Assembly: GCF_004745425.1 (NCBI RefSeq)
Contig: NZ_PGGK01000005.1
Location: 62,001 to 126,000 of the forward strand
Origin: Methanolobus halotolerans
GTDB taxonomy: Archaea > Halobacteriota > Methanosarcinia > Methanosarcinales > Methanosarcinaceae
DNA: 64,000 nt
Direction: 5' to 3'
The first letter of the stretch is position 1, and every line of letters starts with the position of its first letter. Position numbers and translations under genes: made by a program. Positions 53,947 to 63,505 of this stretch are shown piece by piece. The notes below the pieces were generated by a model. The model worked only from the letters and a program-made list of their open reading frames with translations. It did no database searches and had not been told where the DNA came from.

Positions 53947-55014
53947 TCATCTCAGAATATTCGGCTTTTTGACTTGTGGTGCATTATTAGAAGACGTTAC
54001 ATTATTTGGAATATCTGATTGCTTGAGCACGACCTTGTTGATTGATGAATATTTCTTTGACATAATTCGGATTCCACGATTTTTCACTAAATAGAAGCCC
54101 GCTTCTCTGATTTCCTCAAATGTGGCTTTCCGATAGAGGTGTTCTTTCAACAATGTCGAGGATATAGTTCTTGCGAAAATATCAATATTTTCACCGGATT
54201 CAAAATTTAATTTTTTCTTCCAAGAGCTGATTGCATTTTTTTCAGCGGTCTTAATCAACACATCATATGGAATTATCTCATTTTCGAAGAAGCTTGATGT
54301 GAGATTTTTTCCTTCCCAGCTACAGAGATAATTGTATCTTTTGCCTTTGGATGTGGAGGGCAATTTTGTTTTGGGAGCCTTTGGAGTTTCAACTGGCCTT
54401 TGTTTCAGCCGAACTTGAAGATTGAAATTTTGACTTTGCAATTTCTTAATTTGGTCAAGTGATTCAAAGTATTTCTCTTCGTAGTCAATTTCATCGTCTG
54501 TTGATTGATGATTGTCGTCCTCGTCAGCGAAATCTCGCAATGATGAATTTGAATCCACGTATTCTTTGATGGTATCGAAAACGGTTTGAACTTGAACATC
54601 ACCCATGTTCCCGAAAAAATACTTCAATTTGTCAGGGTTATTCAATATTTCGGAAAGAAACATCTCTCTGTCTCTTGCTTGCCGAGCTTTGTATTTATCC
54701 CGATATAGAAAAGGGTTGAGCGCATGTTGCCGTCCGATGTTGGATATTTTATAAATGAAATTGGGACTATCATTGAGTTTGAGTTTTTCTATATAATTGT
54801 ATTTTTTACCGGAATATCTGCTCAAAAGCACCCTGAATGAATTGTAATTATCATATTGTATGCCGTCAAATATTTCTCTCCCACGAAGTGGTCTATCAGC
54901 CTCATTTAAAAATTTCAATATCCTTCCTTTAATAAGACAGTCATTTGAATTAGAATTAATATTACAGGCAGTTCCGCTGGTTTGATTTTCAGTATGGGTG
55001 TTATCAGCTATCAT
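53947..55014 (-). CDS. Hypothetical protein with winged-helix-like N-terminus
   Basis: 355 residues. After an Asn/Ser-rich start, residues 27-95 look like a winged helix (IKGRILKFLNEADRPLRGRE to YNYIEKLKLNDSPNFIYKIS). The middle is acidic with a coiled coil (FESLDQIKKLQSQNFNLQVR). The C-terminal 130 residues are basic and unrecognised. Composition is AT-rich like the element genes at 32-43 kb. It may be an element-borne DNA-binding protein; no function is assigned. Confidence 0.6.
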   Translation of the reverse strand: MIADNTHTENQTSGTACNINSNSNDCLIKGRILKFLNEADRPLRGREIFDGIQYDNYNSFRVLLSRYSGKKYNYIEKLKLNDSPNFIYKISNIGRQHALNPFLYRDKYKARQARDREMFLSEILNNPDKLKYFFGNMGDVQVQTVFDTIKEYVDSNSSLRDFADEDDNHQSTDDEIDYEEKYFESLDQIKKLQSQNFNLQVRLKQRPVETPKAPKTKLPSTSKGKRYNYLCSWEGKNLTSSFFENEIIPYDVLIKTAEKNAISSWKKKLNFESGENIDIFARTISSTLLKEHLYRKATFEEIREAGFYLVKNRGIRIMSKKYSSINKVVLKQSDIPNNVTSSNNAPQVKKPNILR

Positions 55015-55888
55015 AATTTTTGCTTTTCTTTGAGTGTGGCATTTTTAAATATTTTATATGTTAACAAATATATGTTAACAACTATATAAAAATAATTGCT
55101 TGAGTGTAAATTTTGTAATTAAGTTTTCTATATTTCAGGAAATGAAATTATTGAAATTAATGAAAAAGGTTAACTTTAAAAATGAACTGATATTAATGAT
55201 TTCATTATAGAGTTACTGATTTGATAGTGCTATATCTACCAGTGGTTATCGTCCAGAATCCTTTGAGAGCAAATATCCGGCTGTTTTATGGATGGAATTG
55301 TATAGATTCATACTTTATATCGGCTACAACATAATAACGCTTATTCGCCCTTAAACAGTGTTTAGACAAAGTTTTACTTTATGTGTAACTTTAGAATAAT
55401 TTTATTTTTTGTTAGACTGTATAAATTTTCTTACTCACTTTGCAAATTTACAAAAACTTTCGTATGTCTTTACCTTCTATCGAATTTACCAACAGTCTAA
55501 ACTTTTTGTGTAGTTACGTGCCTATATAATAGTAGTAATAATATATACTACATACTATAAGAATATTAAATCGGTATTATTTTTAAATATTTGAATTGGA
55601 ACTGTGGATATAAAATAGCGCAAGGTTCCTAGAAAGTTGGTCTTGGTATCCGCATATACTCACTGATTCATCTTTTTACAGGGTTACAAGGAATTGATAT
55701 TATTACATATGGGTTCTACACCCGAATGTATACGGGCAGTTTTGAAACAGACTCAATAAATATATGTAATACATTACAAGAAGTTCCACTAAATGCATAG
55801 AATAATTTTAAATGTTTGGTTTATTCCCTACGAATATACAGGAAGATAGATACATAATATATTTAATACAAACAGCCATATATCATCA
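55015..55888. other. Long intergenic region without visible gene
   Basis: About 870 bases of AT-rich DNA. I find no frame with coding character above 30 codons, no tRNA and no strong hairpin. It contains promoters for the flanking divergent genes and may be the scar of lost genes between the array and the second GNAT. Confidence 0.4.
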
Positions 55889-55901
55889 TTAACGGTGTTA
55901 A
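55889..55901. promoter_or_regulatory. TTAACNNNGTTAW operator-like site (TTAACGGTGTTAA)
   Basis: A perfect inverted repeat lies 45 bases before the second GNAT gene and directly upstream of its TATA box TTTTTAAATAATAG (about 55918-55931). A further half site TTAACGC lies at 55907-55913. The position fits an activator. Confidence 0.6.
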
Positions 55902-55945
55902 TACATTTAACGCATCGGTTTTTAAATAATAGTATCTGTCTGATT

Positions 55946-56578
55946 ATGTCAATCGAAGCAATTGAAAGAGGGTTTGTCTGGAAGCTGCATGTGATTAAAA
56001 GACAATCAATGACGGCATTTAAACTTATTTTAGGCAGTCTTGCTATTCATCGTTGGGTCAGAGTAGCAGATAATCACATCACCCATATGAGCGATGAAGC
56101 ATTAAAGGACGTCCTGAGGCTTTACAACGAGAACTTTCCAGAGATAAACGAAAAAAGGTTCACAATGTACGCACGTTCTTTTAAAAAGACGACCTATGTA
56201 TATAAGGACAATGATGAAGTTAAGGGCTACTGTCTTTATTACGTAACATCTCCCTTATCATCCTTAGGGCTAAAGAAAACCGCTACACTTTATTCATTTA
56301 CAGTTGATAGTAGGTGCCGAGGGCAAGGTATCGGGACCAATCTTTTGCAGAACAGCATACATGAGATGCGATTAAATCGCATTGACCGTATTAAATTGTA
56401 TGTTGATTCAGATAATATAGCAGCAATAAATCTTTATCAAAAAGTGGGTTTTGAGGTGAAAGAAGAAGTAATGGATATATGCGGTCTTGGTAAAAAATGT
56501 TATGAAATGGAAATAAAGTTTGATAAGAAATCCCAAGCTGGTTCTGACCTATCTGGTAACCCATTTATGGTTACATAA
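55946..56578 (+). CDS. GNAT-family N-acetyltransferase, copy 2
   Basis: About 210 residues, clearly paralogous along the whole chain to the product at 11041: FVWKLHVIKRQSMTAFKLIL, LRLYNENFPEINEKRFT, then the acetyl-CoA loop VDSRCRGQGIGTNLLQ and LYQKVGFEVKEE. It is extended by about 17 residues at the C-terminus. ATG at 55946 aligns with the paralog; 55895 is too far upstream. A TATA box 16-28 bases before it and the lack of a ribosome site suggest a leaderless message. Confidence 0.85.
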   Translation: MSIEAIERGFVWKLHVIKRQSMTAFKLILGSLAIHRWVRVADNHITHMSDEALKDVLRLYNENFPEINEKRFTMYARSFKKTTYVYKDNDEVKGYCLYYVTSPLSSLGLKKTATLYSFTVDSRCRGQGIGTNLLQNSIHEMRLNRIDRIKLYVDSDNIAAINLYQKVGFEVKEEVMDICGLGKKCYEMEIKFDKKSQAGSDLSGNPFMVT

Positions 56579-56713
56579 ACAGCACATAAGATGCTGTTGC
56601 GCCATACATGTTAAAACTCTTAATCATATATGATTTTTAAAAAGATTTACTAAATCTTTGATAGAGCAGATTCATTAAAACCTAAATATATCAAAGGCGT
56701 ATAAGAAAGTATT

Positions 56714-57685
56714 ATGAAAACAAAAACGTTAACATTTATCATCCTTTTCACATTCATCCTTGGTCTTGGATGTGTTTCTGAGGATAATGTCCAGACAATT
56801 GATGAAGTTGTTAAACTTGCAGAGTCAATTGCTGATGACAATCAAATAGCAGAGAAAAATCAACCCACACATGATAATCAAAAACCAGACCTGCCATTTG
56901 GAGAAAACACATCTGATGATACTATCCGCATAGGTGCTTTCAATATCCAAGTATTCGGAGTCTCAAAAGCCGACAAGCCGGAAGTAATGAATATCCTTGC
57001 TGACATCGTCAGGACCTACGATGTTGTTGCCATACAGGAAATCAGGGATAAATCCCAAACTGCTCTTCCTGAACTCATAGATTTGGTAAACTCTGATGGT
57101 TCTGAATATGATTATGTTGTAAGTGAAAGACTTGGACGGACAATCTCCAAGGAACAGTACGCTTACGTCTATAACACTCAAAATGTAGCTGTAAATGATG
57201 CCTATACCTATCCTGAACCTGATGGAACTGACCCCTTCCACAGACAACCCTATATCGTTTCCATAGAAGCCCTGCAGGGCAATTATGATGCAACTCTTAT
57301 TGTGATTCACACAGACCCAGACGAAGCCACGCAAGAGATAAACGGACTTGATGATGTGTTATCCTATGCGCAGTCAAAGAATCCGGAGGAAGGTGATTTT
57401 ATCATCATGGGAGACCTGAATGCAGATGGCAGCTATTTTGATGAGGACGGAACATCAGACCTTGATGCATACCAGTGGGTTATTGATGATACTGTAGATA
57501 CAACTACAAAGTCAACTGATTACACTTATGACAGGATAATTCTTACTGATGAAAGTGACCTTGCCGGTGAATCGGGTGTGTTTAGATATGACCTTGAGTA
57601 TGGGCTAGATGAGGAACTTACTACTGATGTATCTGACCATTATCCTGTGTTTGTGGAGTTTACCACAATTAGAGATTTGGATTGA
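56714..57685 (+). CDS. Secreted DNase I-like (EEP superfamily) lipoprotein
   Basis: A signal peptide with lipobox (FTFILGLGC, Cys at about 20) is followed by an acidic linker to residue 75. The endonuclease/exonuclease/phosphatase fold follows: IRIGAFNIQVFG, VVAIQEIRDKSQ (metal-binding Glu), LIVIHTDPDEA (catalytic His), FIIMGDLNADGSYF and VSDHYPVFVEF (catalytic His). All key residues are present. It is probably a membrane-tethered extracellular nuclease used for DNA scavenging, matrix turnover or competition. It is monocistronic. Confidence 0.85.
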   Translation: MKTKTLTFIILFTFILGLGCVSEDNVQTIDEVVKLAESIADDNQIAEKNQPTHDNQKPDLPFGENTSDDTIRIGAFNIQVFGVSKADKPEVMNILADIVRTYDVVAIQEIRDKSQTALPELIDLVNSDGSEYDYVVSERLGRTISKEQYAYVYNTQNVAVNDAYTYPEPDGTDPFHRQPYIVSIEALQGNYDATLIVIHTDPDEATQEINGLDDVLSYAQSKNPEEGDFIIMGDLNADGSYFDEDGTSDLDAYQWVIDDTVDTTTKSTDYTYDRIILTDESDLAGESGVFRYDLEYGLDEELTTDVSDHYPVFVEFTTIRDLD

Positions 57686-57754
57686 TAAAAGTAGTATACC
57701 TTTAAATTATTTGATACCAATATTAAATCAAAATTATGTATAAGGGTTAATTTA

Positions 57755-58729
57755 ATGTTAAATTTTGATGGAAATTTTCATGAAATCGATTTAACGACGT
57801 ACATTCTAATTTATATGTTATTAGCAATAGCAGTAAATCTAATACAGTTTTTATCAAAAACAATGTTGTTGGATTGGCAATCTAAAAAGAAGCGTAGTGA
57901 TTTAATAAAGGCTTTTAGGATTAACAAAAGAATAAAACCGCATATTGATGAATATGAAAAAATCAAGTGGTTTAACATCGACTTCAAAGGTTATGTCTAT
58001 AGCAACATTGGGCTTCTATGTGGTTTTATTGTTCCTTCTTGCATTGTGATATTAGTGTTATATTTATATGAAACTACATACCAAATTGAGCTTTCAGATA
58101 TATTAGCTTTAAATTTAATGACATATACGATAATAATTTCTTTTTTAGTGTCATTGATATCCTTTATTTTGATGGGACACATCGTCAAAAAAGCATTTAA
58201 TAACAGTCTACTCTTAAAAAAACACGTTACGTACGCTAGTATACTGCGTGCCATCACCTACTATACATTAGGCATTTGCTTACTTAATTTTTCTTTCATG
58301 TTATTTTTATTGTATAACTGGAGGACGATGATTTATTCCTCTAGCTTCACTCAATTACTAGTTATTATTGCTTTTAGTATGGTAGCAGGTGTGATATTCT
58401 TAAGTTTCATTGCGAAGAAGTCTTACGAAAAAACAGTCAAAAATTTTATAAACGTGGATAAAGTGAGCACTTTCCCTTTTATGAACATTTTTACAAATGA
58501 AAATACTCAAATCTGTGGAACCGTGCTAGATATCTTTGATGACAAAATACTTACTTTGAAGGATGGATATATGGAGAGGATTATTTCATGGAATTCTGTA
58601 CATATAATTGAGATAGATAATAAAATAAGAGAAGAACATGAAGACCAGACCCATCTAGATAGTTTTTATCAACCAAGTTCGAATTTGCATGGATTACCTT
58701 CAAGAAATGATAGTGCTGGTTATAATTAA
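57755..58729 (+). CDS. Hypothetical membrane protein
   Basis: 324 residues with about five hydrophobic helices (around 10-30, 85-105, 118-145, 165-190 and 198-220). A soluble tail of about 100 residues with a small beta barrel-like stretch follows (ICGTVLDIFDDKILTLKDGY), recalling SH3-like surface domains. No family is recognised. It converges on the minus-strand HEPN-like gene, and the stop codons touch when that gene is read through its frameshift. Confidence 0.6.
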   Translation: MLNFDGNFHEIDLTTYILIYMLLAIAVNLIQFLSKTMLLDWQSKKKRSDLIKAFRINKRIKPHIDEYEKIKWFNIDFKGYVYSNIGLLCGFIVPSCIVILVLYLYETTYQIELSDILALNLMTYTIIISFLVSLISFILMGHIVKKAFNNSLLLKKHVTYASILRAITYYTLGICLLNFSFMLFLLYNWRTMIYSSSFTQLLVIIAFSMVAGVIFLSFIAKKSYEKTVKNFINVDKVSTFPFMNIFTNENTQICGTVLDIFDDKILTLKDGYMERIISWNSVHIIEIDNKIREEHEDQTHLDSFYQPSSNLHGLPSRNDSAGYN

Positions 58730-59492
58730 TTCTTGAAATAAGATGTCGATTCAACCTGCCTGTAAAGATAACTAAGCAGACTGAGAACATCTAATGCATC
58801 TTCCAGTAAAGCTCAGGTTCATGTCCCTGCGGATTCCTAATTGCTTTCATGAGGCCTGTACAAAGATGCATCAATCCCTCCTGCTCATTGCGTTGCGTTT
58901 CAGTCTCCTGTTTGTTAAGTTTGAGGCAACCATTGGGTGAGAGAGCTGCACCCATTAGTGCAGCACCGTGCTTATCCATCTCTGCTTTTTCGCTTACACA
59001 TTTGTCAAAGGACTTACAGCATTCGAAAACAGCATGGAAGTACAACCCATCATTGAAAAGCTTGAACGCATGCTTTCGTATTTCAGGATGATAATTTCGA
59101 GAATTAAATATTGAAGCATCCTCTGTGATTTTAGACTTAAGAACAGGCTCTATATGTGAATTATGAACCATCTTCCCATCTTTGTTTACTCTTAGCTGGT
59201 AGTAGCTTAGCACTTCATTAACTTCACCCAGTACAACTGAGAGTTCATCCCTATTCTGAAAGAACTCTTCAGGGCTGCAAAGTTGCTCAATCGCTTTCAA
59301 TATTTCAAAGTAACCATTTTTCGTTTGTATTTGTTTTAGGTGTTCATTAACAAAGCGCCACTTTGTAGTCCCATCATGTCGTATGTTCACATAACCGATT
59401 TTATGGAAAAAACTTGTAATATCCGTGCCGGTATACCGGTTACCAATGATTTTTGATAGCTGTTCAAGAGCAGAATCCGATAAGTTATTCAT
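58726..59492 (-). pseudogene. TIGR02391/Ymh HEPN-like protein, frameshifted near its end
   Basis: The main frame (59492-58791, 233 residues) contains HPEIRKHAFKLFNDGLYFHA, then VFECCKSFDKCVSEK and LMKAIRNPQGHEPELYW. RNPQGH fits the R-x4-H catalytic pattern of HEPN ribonucleases, and the whole fits the TIGR02391 (Ymh) family linked to abortive infection. It stops at 58791, but the next frame continues EDALDVLSLLSYLYRQVEST to a stop at 58726, exactly the missing C-terminal helix. So the gene has a frameshift or small deletion at about 58795-58805. Catalytic residues precede the break. Confidence 0.75.
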
Positions 59493-59516
59493 GTTATCAT
59501 ATACCTGATTATCTTA

Positions 59517-59800
59517 CTTCAGTTTATACAAGAGTCTGAAATCCTCATATTCTACACTAACAGTGCCTGCGGACCAAGGTAGATGCTGTCCACACAAGTG
59601 ACCGAAGTCCTCAGTGTCCACATCATCCACAACGTCCGTCACTGATACGGCTGCATACTCCACTTGAAACTTTTTTGATGAAGTCAGATTTCACCGTAGA
59701 CGCACCAAATGTGTAGAGGCAGGTGCATGGTATGGAGAAAGGCATTATTTCTTCATATTGCTCGTCATTTTCAATTATGTTCATCCTCAGAGGTACAAAT
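59517..59800 (-). pseudogene. Decayed minus-strand gene upstream of the HEPN-like gene
   Basis: The minus strand reads FNPVLNRFVPLRMNIIENDE, then EEIMPFSIPCTCLYTFGAST and KSDFIKK in one frame. It continues in another frame as FQVEYAAVSVTDVVDDVDTE, then DFGHLCGQHLPWSAGTVSVE and YEDFRLLYKLK, ending just before the next gene. Both parts look like protein and need one frame change. It was probably an operon partner of the HEPN-like gene. The family is not recognised. Confidence 0.55.
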
Positions 59801-59858
59801 CTGTTTAATACAGGATTGAATGAAAAATGGTAAATACATAATCAAATAATTTGGCACT

Positions 59859-61346
59859 ATGAGTGAGCTGAAAATGGCAAAGGACATTAATGATGGTACC
59901 TTCAAATCTACATTTACAAAAGTCTATTTCTTGCCCTTTATTTTCTTCTGTTTTGTCTCAGTAGTTCTTGCTCATTTTAATATAGGGTCATCAGACCTGA
60001 CCAGCGCACAATACCTCATAAGTGCCCTAGTGCAGGGAGAAGCCGCAATACTCGCAATCATAATATCAGTGACCATCTTTGCTGTGAGTACTTCTCAAAC
60101 ATACTCGCCAAGAATTGTTGATATTTTCTTGGACAAGGACCGAGTTCCACATTTCTGGTCACTTTTAACAATTTATATTTTTGCGTTAATATACGGAACA
60201 TTTGTACTGAAGTTCCTAAAAGCTGAGAACGCATATGACCCATCAAACTTACAAACAAGCGTTTGGATAGCATGTTTCTTAGGCTTAATAGCCATAATGT
60301 CATTGATTAAATACATCCCAAACATACTAACGACTCTAAAGCCATCTAATATTATGGAAACTTTGTCTAATGAAATAGAAATTAATGATGTTTTTGACCA
60401 GAGCATAGAACATTGCCTAACTAGGTCAATAGAATACGATTATCCCCTACCAAAAAACAGTGTTGTGAGACCAATACTTGACATAATAAGTTCATCAATT
60501 GTTAACAACAATAACGAAATAGCCAGCAATGGAATAGATGCAATTGAAAAAAAGGTAAGACAAATTATAAAATACCAACAACTAGAAGCTGAACAATCTA
60601 GTGAACTGTTACAAATGTTTCGTGAAAAATACTTCAATATTGGACATTTTTGTATTGAAAGGAATAATTTCGAAGTGTTGGCCCAAGTAGTAAAATCAAT
60701 GGTATTTTTAGAAGCAACATTATTTGAAGTTCAACAAAAAACTGAAATAGTAAAGCAATTAGTCGCCAAATTTGAAAATTTAGCAATAACATCCATTGAA
60801 AAAGATAATGAATTTATGTTGATTCAAATATTAGAATCAATTACGACATTAGGAACTATGATATATCCGTTTGATAACAATGATGATGTTTCAATAAATG
60901 TAATAGATTCAATAAAAAGTATTCGTACATATGCAGCTAATGCGAATAAATATGTTTTAGATACCAAAGCCATAGTTACACTTGGTATTTTTGGATGCAA
61001 TTTACTTAGAATAAAATATAAGGCTCACATTGCAGAAAAATTACGAGTAACTTTAGAGTATTTTGGAACACATGCATTTAGAACTAGGAATGGAATGGCA
61101 GGCTTTCATTCTGTAGAACGTATGTTAATAATTATGCAGTTGCTCAGCGACATGCAAAAAGATGTTTCAGATTATAACGATTCTCTGGACAAGATAATCA
61201 AAATCGCAATCGATAACAGATTTTATCCACAGGTAGTTGAGATAAGTAAAATAATACCAAATTACCCAGCTGCCACTGTAAAATTAAAAGCTGAATTGAG
61301 AGAAGACGGAAGAAGCTATCTTATCAATGATGTTATTCATTTCTAG
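59859..61346 (+). CDS. DUF2254-like membrane protein
   Basis: 495 residues. Four membrane helices lie in the first 155 residues (VYFLPFIFFCFVSVVLAHF, then AAILAIIISVTIFAVSTSQT, then FWSLLTIYIFALIYGTFV and IACFLGLIAIMSLI). A long helical cytoplasmic domain follows. The order and the TSQTYSPRIVDIFL segment after helix 2 recall DUF2254 proteins of unknown function. No operon partner. Confidence 0.55.
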   Translation: MSELKMAKDINDGTFKSTFTKVYFLPFIFFCFVSVVLAHFNIGSSDLTSAQYLISALVQGEAAILAIIISVTIFAVSTSQTYSPRIVDIFLDKDRVPHFWSLLTIYIFALIYGTFVLKFLKAENAYDPSNLQTSVWIACFLGLIAIMSLIKYIPNILTTLKPSNIMETLSNEIEINDVFDQSIEHCLTRSIEYDYPLPKNSVVRPILDIISSSIVNNNNEIASNGIDAIEKKVRQIIKYQQLEAEQSSELLQMFREKYFNIGHFCIERNNFEVLAQVVKSMVFLEATLFEVQQKTEIVKQLVAKFENLAITSIEKDNEFMLIQILESITTLGTMIYPFDNNDDVSINVIDSIKSIRTYAANANKYVLDTKAIVTLGIFGCNLLRIKYKAHIAEKLRVTLEYFGTHAFRTRNGMAGFHSVERMLIIMQLLSDMQKDVSDYNDSLDKIIKIAIDNRFYPQVVEISKIIPNYPAATVKLKAELREDGRSYLINDVIHF

Positions 61347-61586
61347 GTACTCACACACTCACTAATGCTAAAATAAGCTATGAATTTAAATGCTTTAGCT
61401 GTTTAGATGACGTCTGTGTACTACTTTTACTTTCACTGTACTTGGTGGACCACCATATATGCTGAAGTCAAATAACTATTTATGGAACCTGATAAAGCCA
61501 TATTCTGTGACCATTACAAGCACCGTATGCGAAAACAAACCAGAGAAAAAAGAAAAAAGAGCTCTAAGAACCGATGAAAGCACCGT

Positions 61587-62279
61587 TCAGATTACTCCTT
61601 GCACAGTGATATGATAGTCATTTGGGTCTATCACCTTTTGATAATTGAGTTGTGAATCGATTTCTGATTTGATAGATTCATTTGTTTCTTCGGTCACATT
61701 GACTACGAACCCTACAATTTTGTCACAGTACTGAGAATATTCTGACATCTGACTAAGTAATGCTCTTTTTACTTGTGAGCCGCCCTTATACACTTTCATT
61801 TCAATACCAATAGAACCATTAATCACGAAGTCAATTCTATGTCTAGAATGACTTCTCTCATATTCGATATCATAACCATGCCTGTCAGTTAACACTTTCA
61901 TGGCCTGTTCCAAATCTTGCTGATAATCCTTCTCAATTTTCCTTTTTCCATATCGAAGTTGAACTTCATTTTCTAAAAAATTAATTATATTATCAAATTC
62001 TACGCCCCTTGCAAGAATTTGTTGCCGACGACGTTCTTCCTTTTTCTTTATTCGCATTTTACGATATTTGAATACAGAGTGAATTGAAATAATAACAATA
62101 ATCCCAACTATTAATGTTATCAGAAAAATGTAAATTGGTGACAAAGAAATGAAAGCATTGTATAATGGCAAAAGATATTGTGTGTAAATAAAATACGTGC
62201 CAACAATTACAAACATAATTGCAACTGCTACAGGGTCAATTTCTTCATCTTTCGATTTTCGTTTTCTTCTAGCCGCCAT
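61587..62279 (-). CDS. Membrane-anchored PD-(D/E)XK nuclease-like protein
   Basis: 230 residues. Two N-terminal helices (about 17-40 and 46-68) are followed by a very basic stretch (KYRKMRIKKKEERRRQQIL). The C-terminal domain has ENEVQLRYGKRKIEKDYQQD, then RHRIDFVINGSIGIEMKVYK; the D...ExK spacing fits the PD-(D/E)XK nuclease core seen in Mrr-like and Holliday-junction enzymes. The join of membrane anchor and nuclease suggests defence at the membrane. It is flanked by other accessory genes. The activity is inferred from one motif. Confidence 0.55.
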   Translation of the reverse strand: MAARRKRKSKDEEIDPVAVAIMFVIVGTYFIYTQYLLPLYNAFISLSPIYIFLITLIVGIIVIISIHSVFKYRKMRIKKKEERRRQQILARGVEFDNIINFLENEVQLRYGKRKIEKDYQQDLEQAMKVLTDRHGYDIEYERSHSRHRIDFVINGSIGIEMKVYKGGSQVKRALLSQMSEYSQYCDKIVGFVVNVTEETNESIKSEIDSQLNYQKVIDPNDYHITVQGVI

Positions 62280-62411
62280 CCTTCAACCTCAAAAGCTTAG
62301 ACCTTAAAAGGAATATATGTTAATTGTATATATACTTCACATGTTTATGATGTAACAAGAAAATGAACAATCAAATTTGTAAATGGTATAGCTTATGGAG
62401 GAGCAATTTTC

Positions 62412-63023
62412 ATGCCCAATGTCCCAAATTTAACTCGAAGAAAAGTTCTTGCACTCTCCCAGTTCTATGATTACATGAACCAAAATGAAAACACTCATGA
62501 GATATACATATTGAACAGAGCGAAAACCATTGAGAATGCTGACCAATTGTTCCATCTTATCGTAGATGATGAAGGCAACATTCTGAAATGGAAAGGTGCA
62601 TCAAGGATAAAGCGATTTTTCCAGGATACTGACTACTGGACACCTGAAGTGAAGGAAGAATTGCACAACCTGATAAAGCAGTTATCAGAGAATCCATTGA
62701 ACAATAAAGAAATTGTTACGCAATTAACTGATTACAACGGTATTTCGTTCCCCATAGCCTCAACACTTGCATTTTTCTTCAGTAAACAAAGTTGCCCCAT
62801 CATTGACGTACGAGCCGTTAAAACATTACGGGAACATGGACATCATGCGAAAGACAGGTACGATTGGGACGCTTATTTCAATATATGCTACAAGCTTAAA
62901 ATCGAGTTAAATGTTTCCTTCCGTGAGCTAGATAAAGCCCTCTGGATATATCCAAATGTCGAAGATTACCTTGAGAAATGCAAAGTATTGCGTGAACTTG
63001 GGATTGCTTCACAAAAAGAGTAG
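62412..63023 (+). CDS. HhH-GPD-like DNA glycosylase-related protein
   Basis: 203 residues, all helical. The segment LTDYNGISFPIASTLAFFFS resembles a helix-hairpin-helix of HhH-GPD glycosylases, and PIIDVRAVKTLREHG holds an Asp in the place of the catalytic Asp. The end FRELDKALWIYPN is shared with a group of uncharacterised glycosylase-like proteins. Expected iron-sulfur cysteines are absent. GGAGGAGCAA lies before the ATG. The function could be repair or recognition of modified DNA. Confidence 0.55.
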   Translation: MPNVPNLTRRKVLALSQFYDYMNQNENTHEIYILNRAKTIENADQLFHLIVDDEGNILKWKGASRIKRFFQDTDYWTPEVKEELHNLIKQLSENPLNNKEIVTQLTDYNGISFPIASTLAFFFSKQSCPIIDVRAVKTLREHGHHAKDRYDWDAYFNICYKLKIELNVSFRELDKALWIYPNVEDYLEKCKVLRELGIASQKE

Positions 63024-63324
63024 ATTATATAATTTAATTATGACTATCTTATGGGTTTAATCTAGTAGATTTATATAGTATATATTCCAATTAATTAGCA
63101 TCATTGTGGCATGCTTGATTACTACTGTATTGTTAAATCCGATAACTTCATTGAGTGCTTTGATTTGTGTTTTGATGAGCGCTTCTATAAGCGTTTCAAT
63201 AAACATTTCACTAAGCTTTTCAGTTGCTATTTGCTTGTCAATAGTGATGGTGATTAGTATGAAGTTACATACACGGAGACAAAAGTCAGTGACGGGGACA
63301 GGAATAACATGGAAAAGTATCTTA

Positions 63325-63426
63325 GGGGCAAGTAGCTCGGTAGAGCTTTTTGATGTTATTGATTTACACTACAGTAGGAAAGAGCACCCCTAAGATATAG
63401 GAGGGTTCGAATCCCTCCCTTGCCCT
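63325..63426 (+). other. tRNA-like remnant or disrupted tRNA
   Basis: The 5-prime part GGGGCAAGTAGCTCGGTAGA followed by GC looks like a tRNA acceptor strand plus D arm (GCTC/GAGC, loop only GGTA). About 50 bases later GAGGG-TTCGAAT-CCCTC is a perfect T arm and CTTGCCC pairs with GGGCAAG. There is no proper anticodon arm between, and one extra base stands before the acceptor strand. It is probably the leftover of a tRNA used as an integration site. Confidence 0.55.
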
Positions 63427-63505
63427 CTTTTATCCAAGAGTCTCTTGTAAATCACAGTGTAATCTTGGACACATATTTTTTATATTGTAGGTGTTGATTT
63501 TATTT

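Noticed and set aside
63106-63393. 95-codon frame with two hydrophobic stretches
   Set aside because: It begins with GTG without a ribosome site, runs through the tRNA-like remnant and shows low-complexity hydrophobic composition; a real small membrane protein is possible but not supported.
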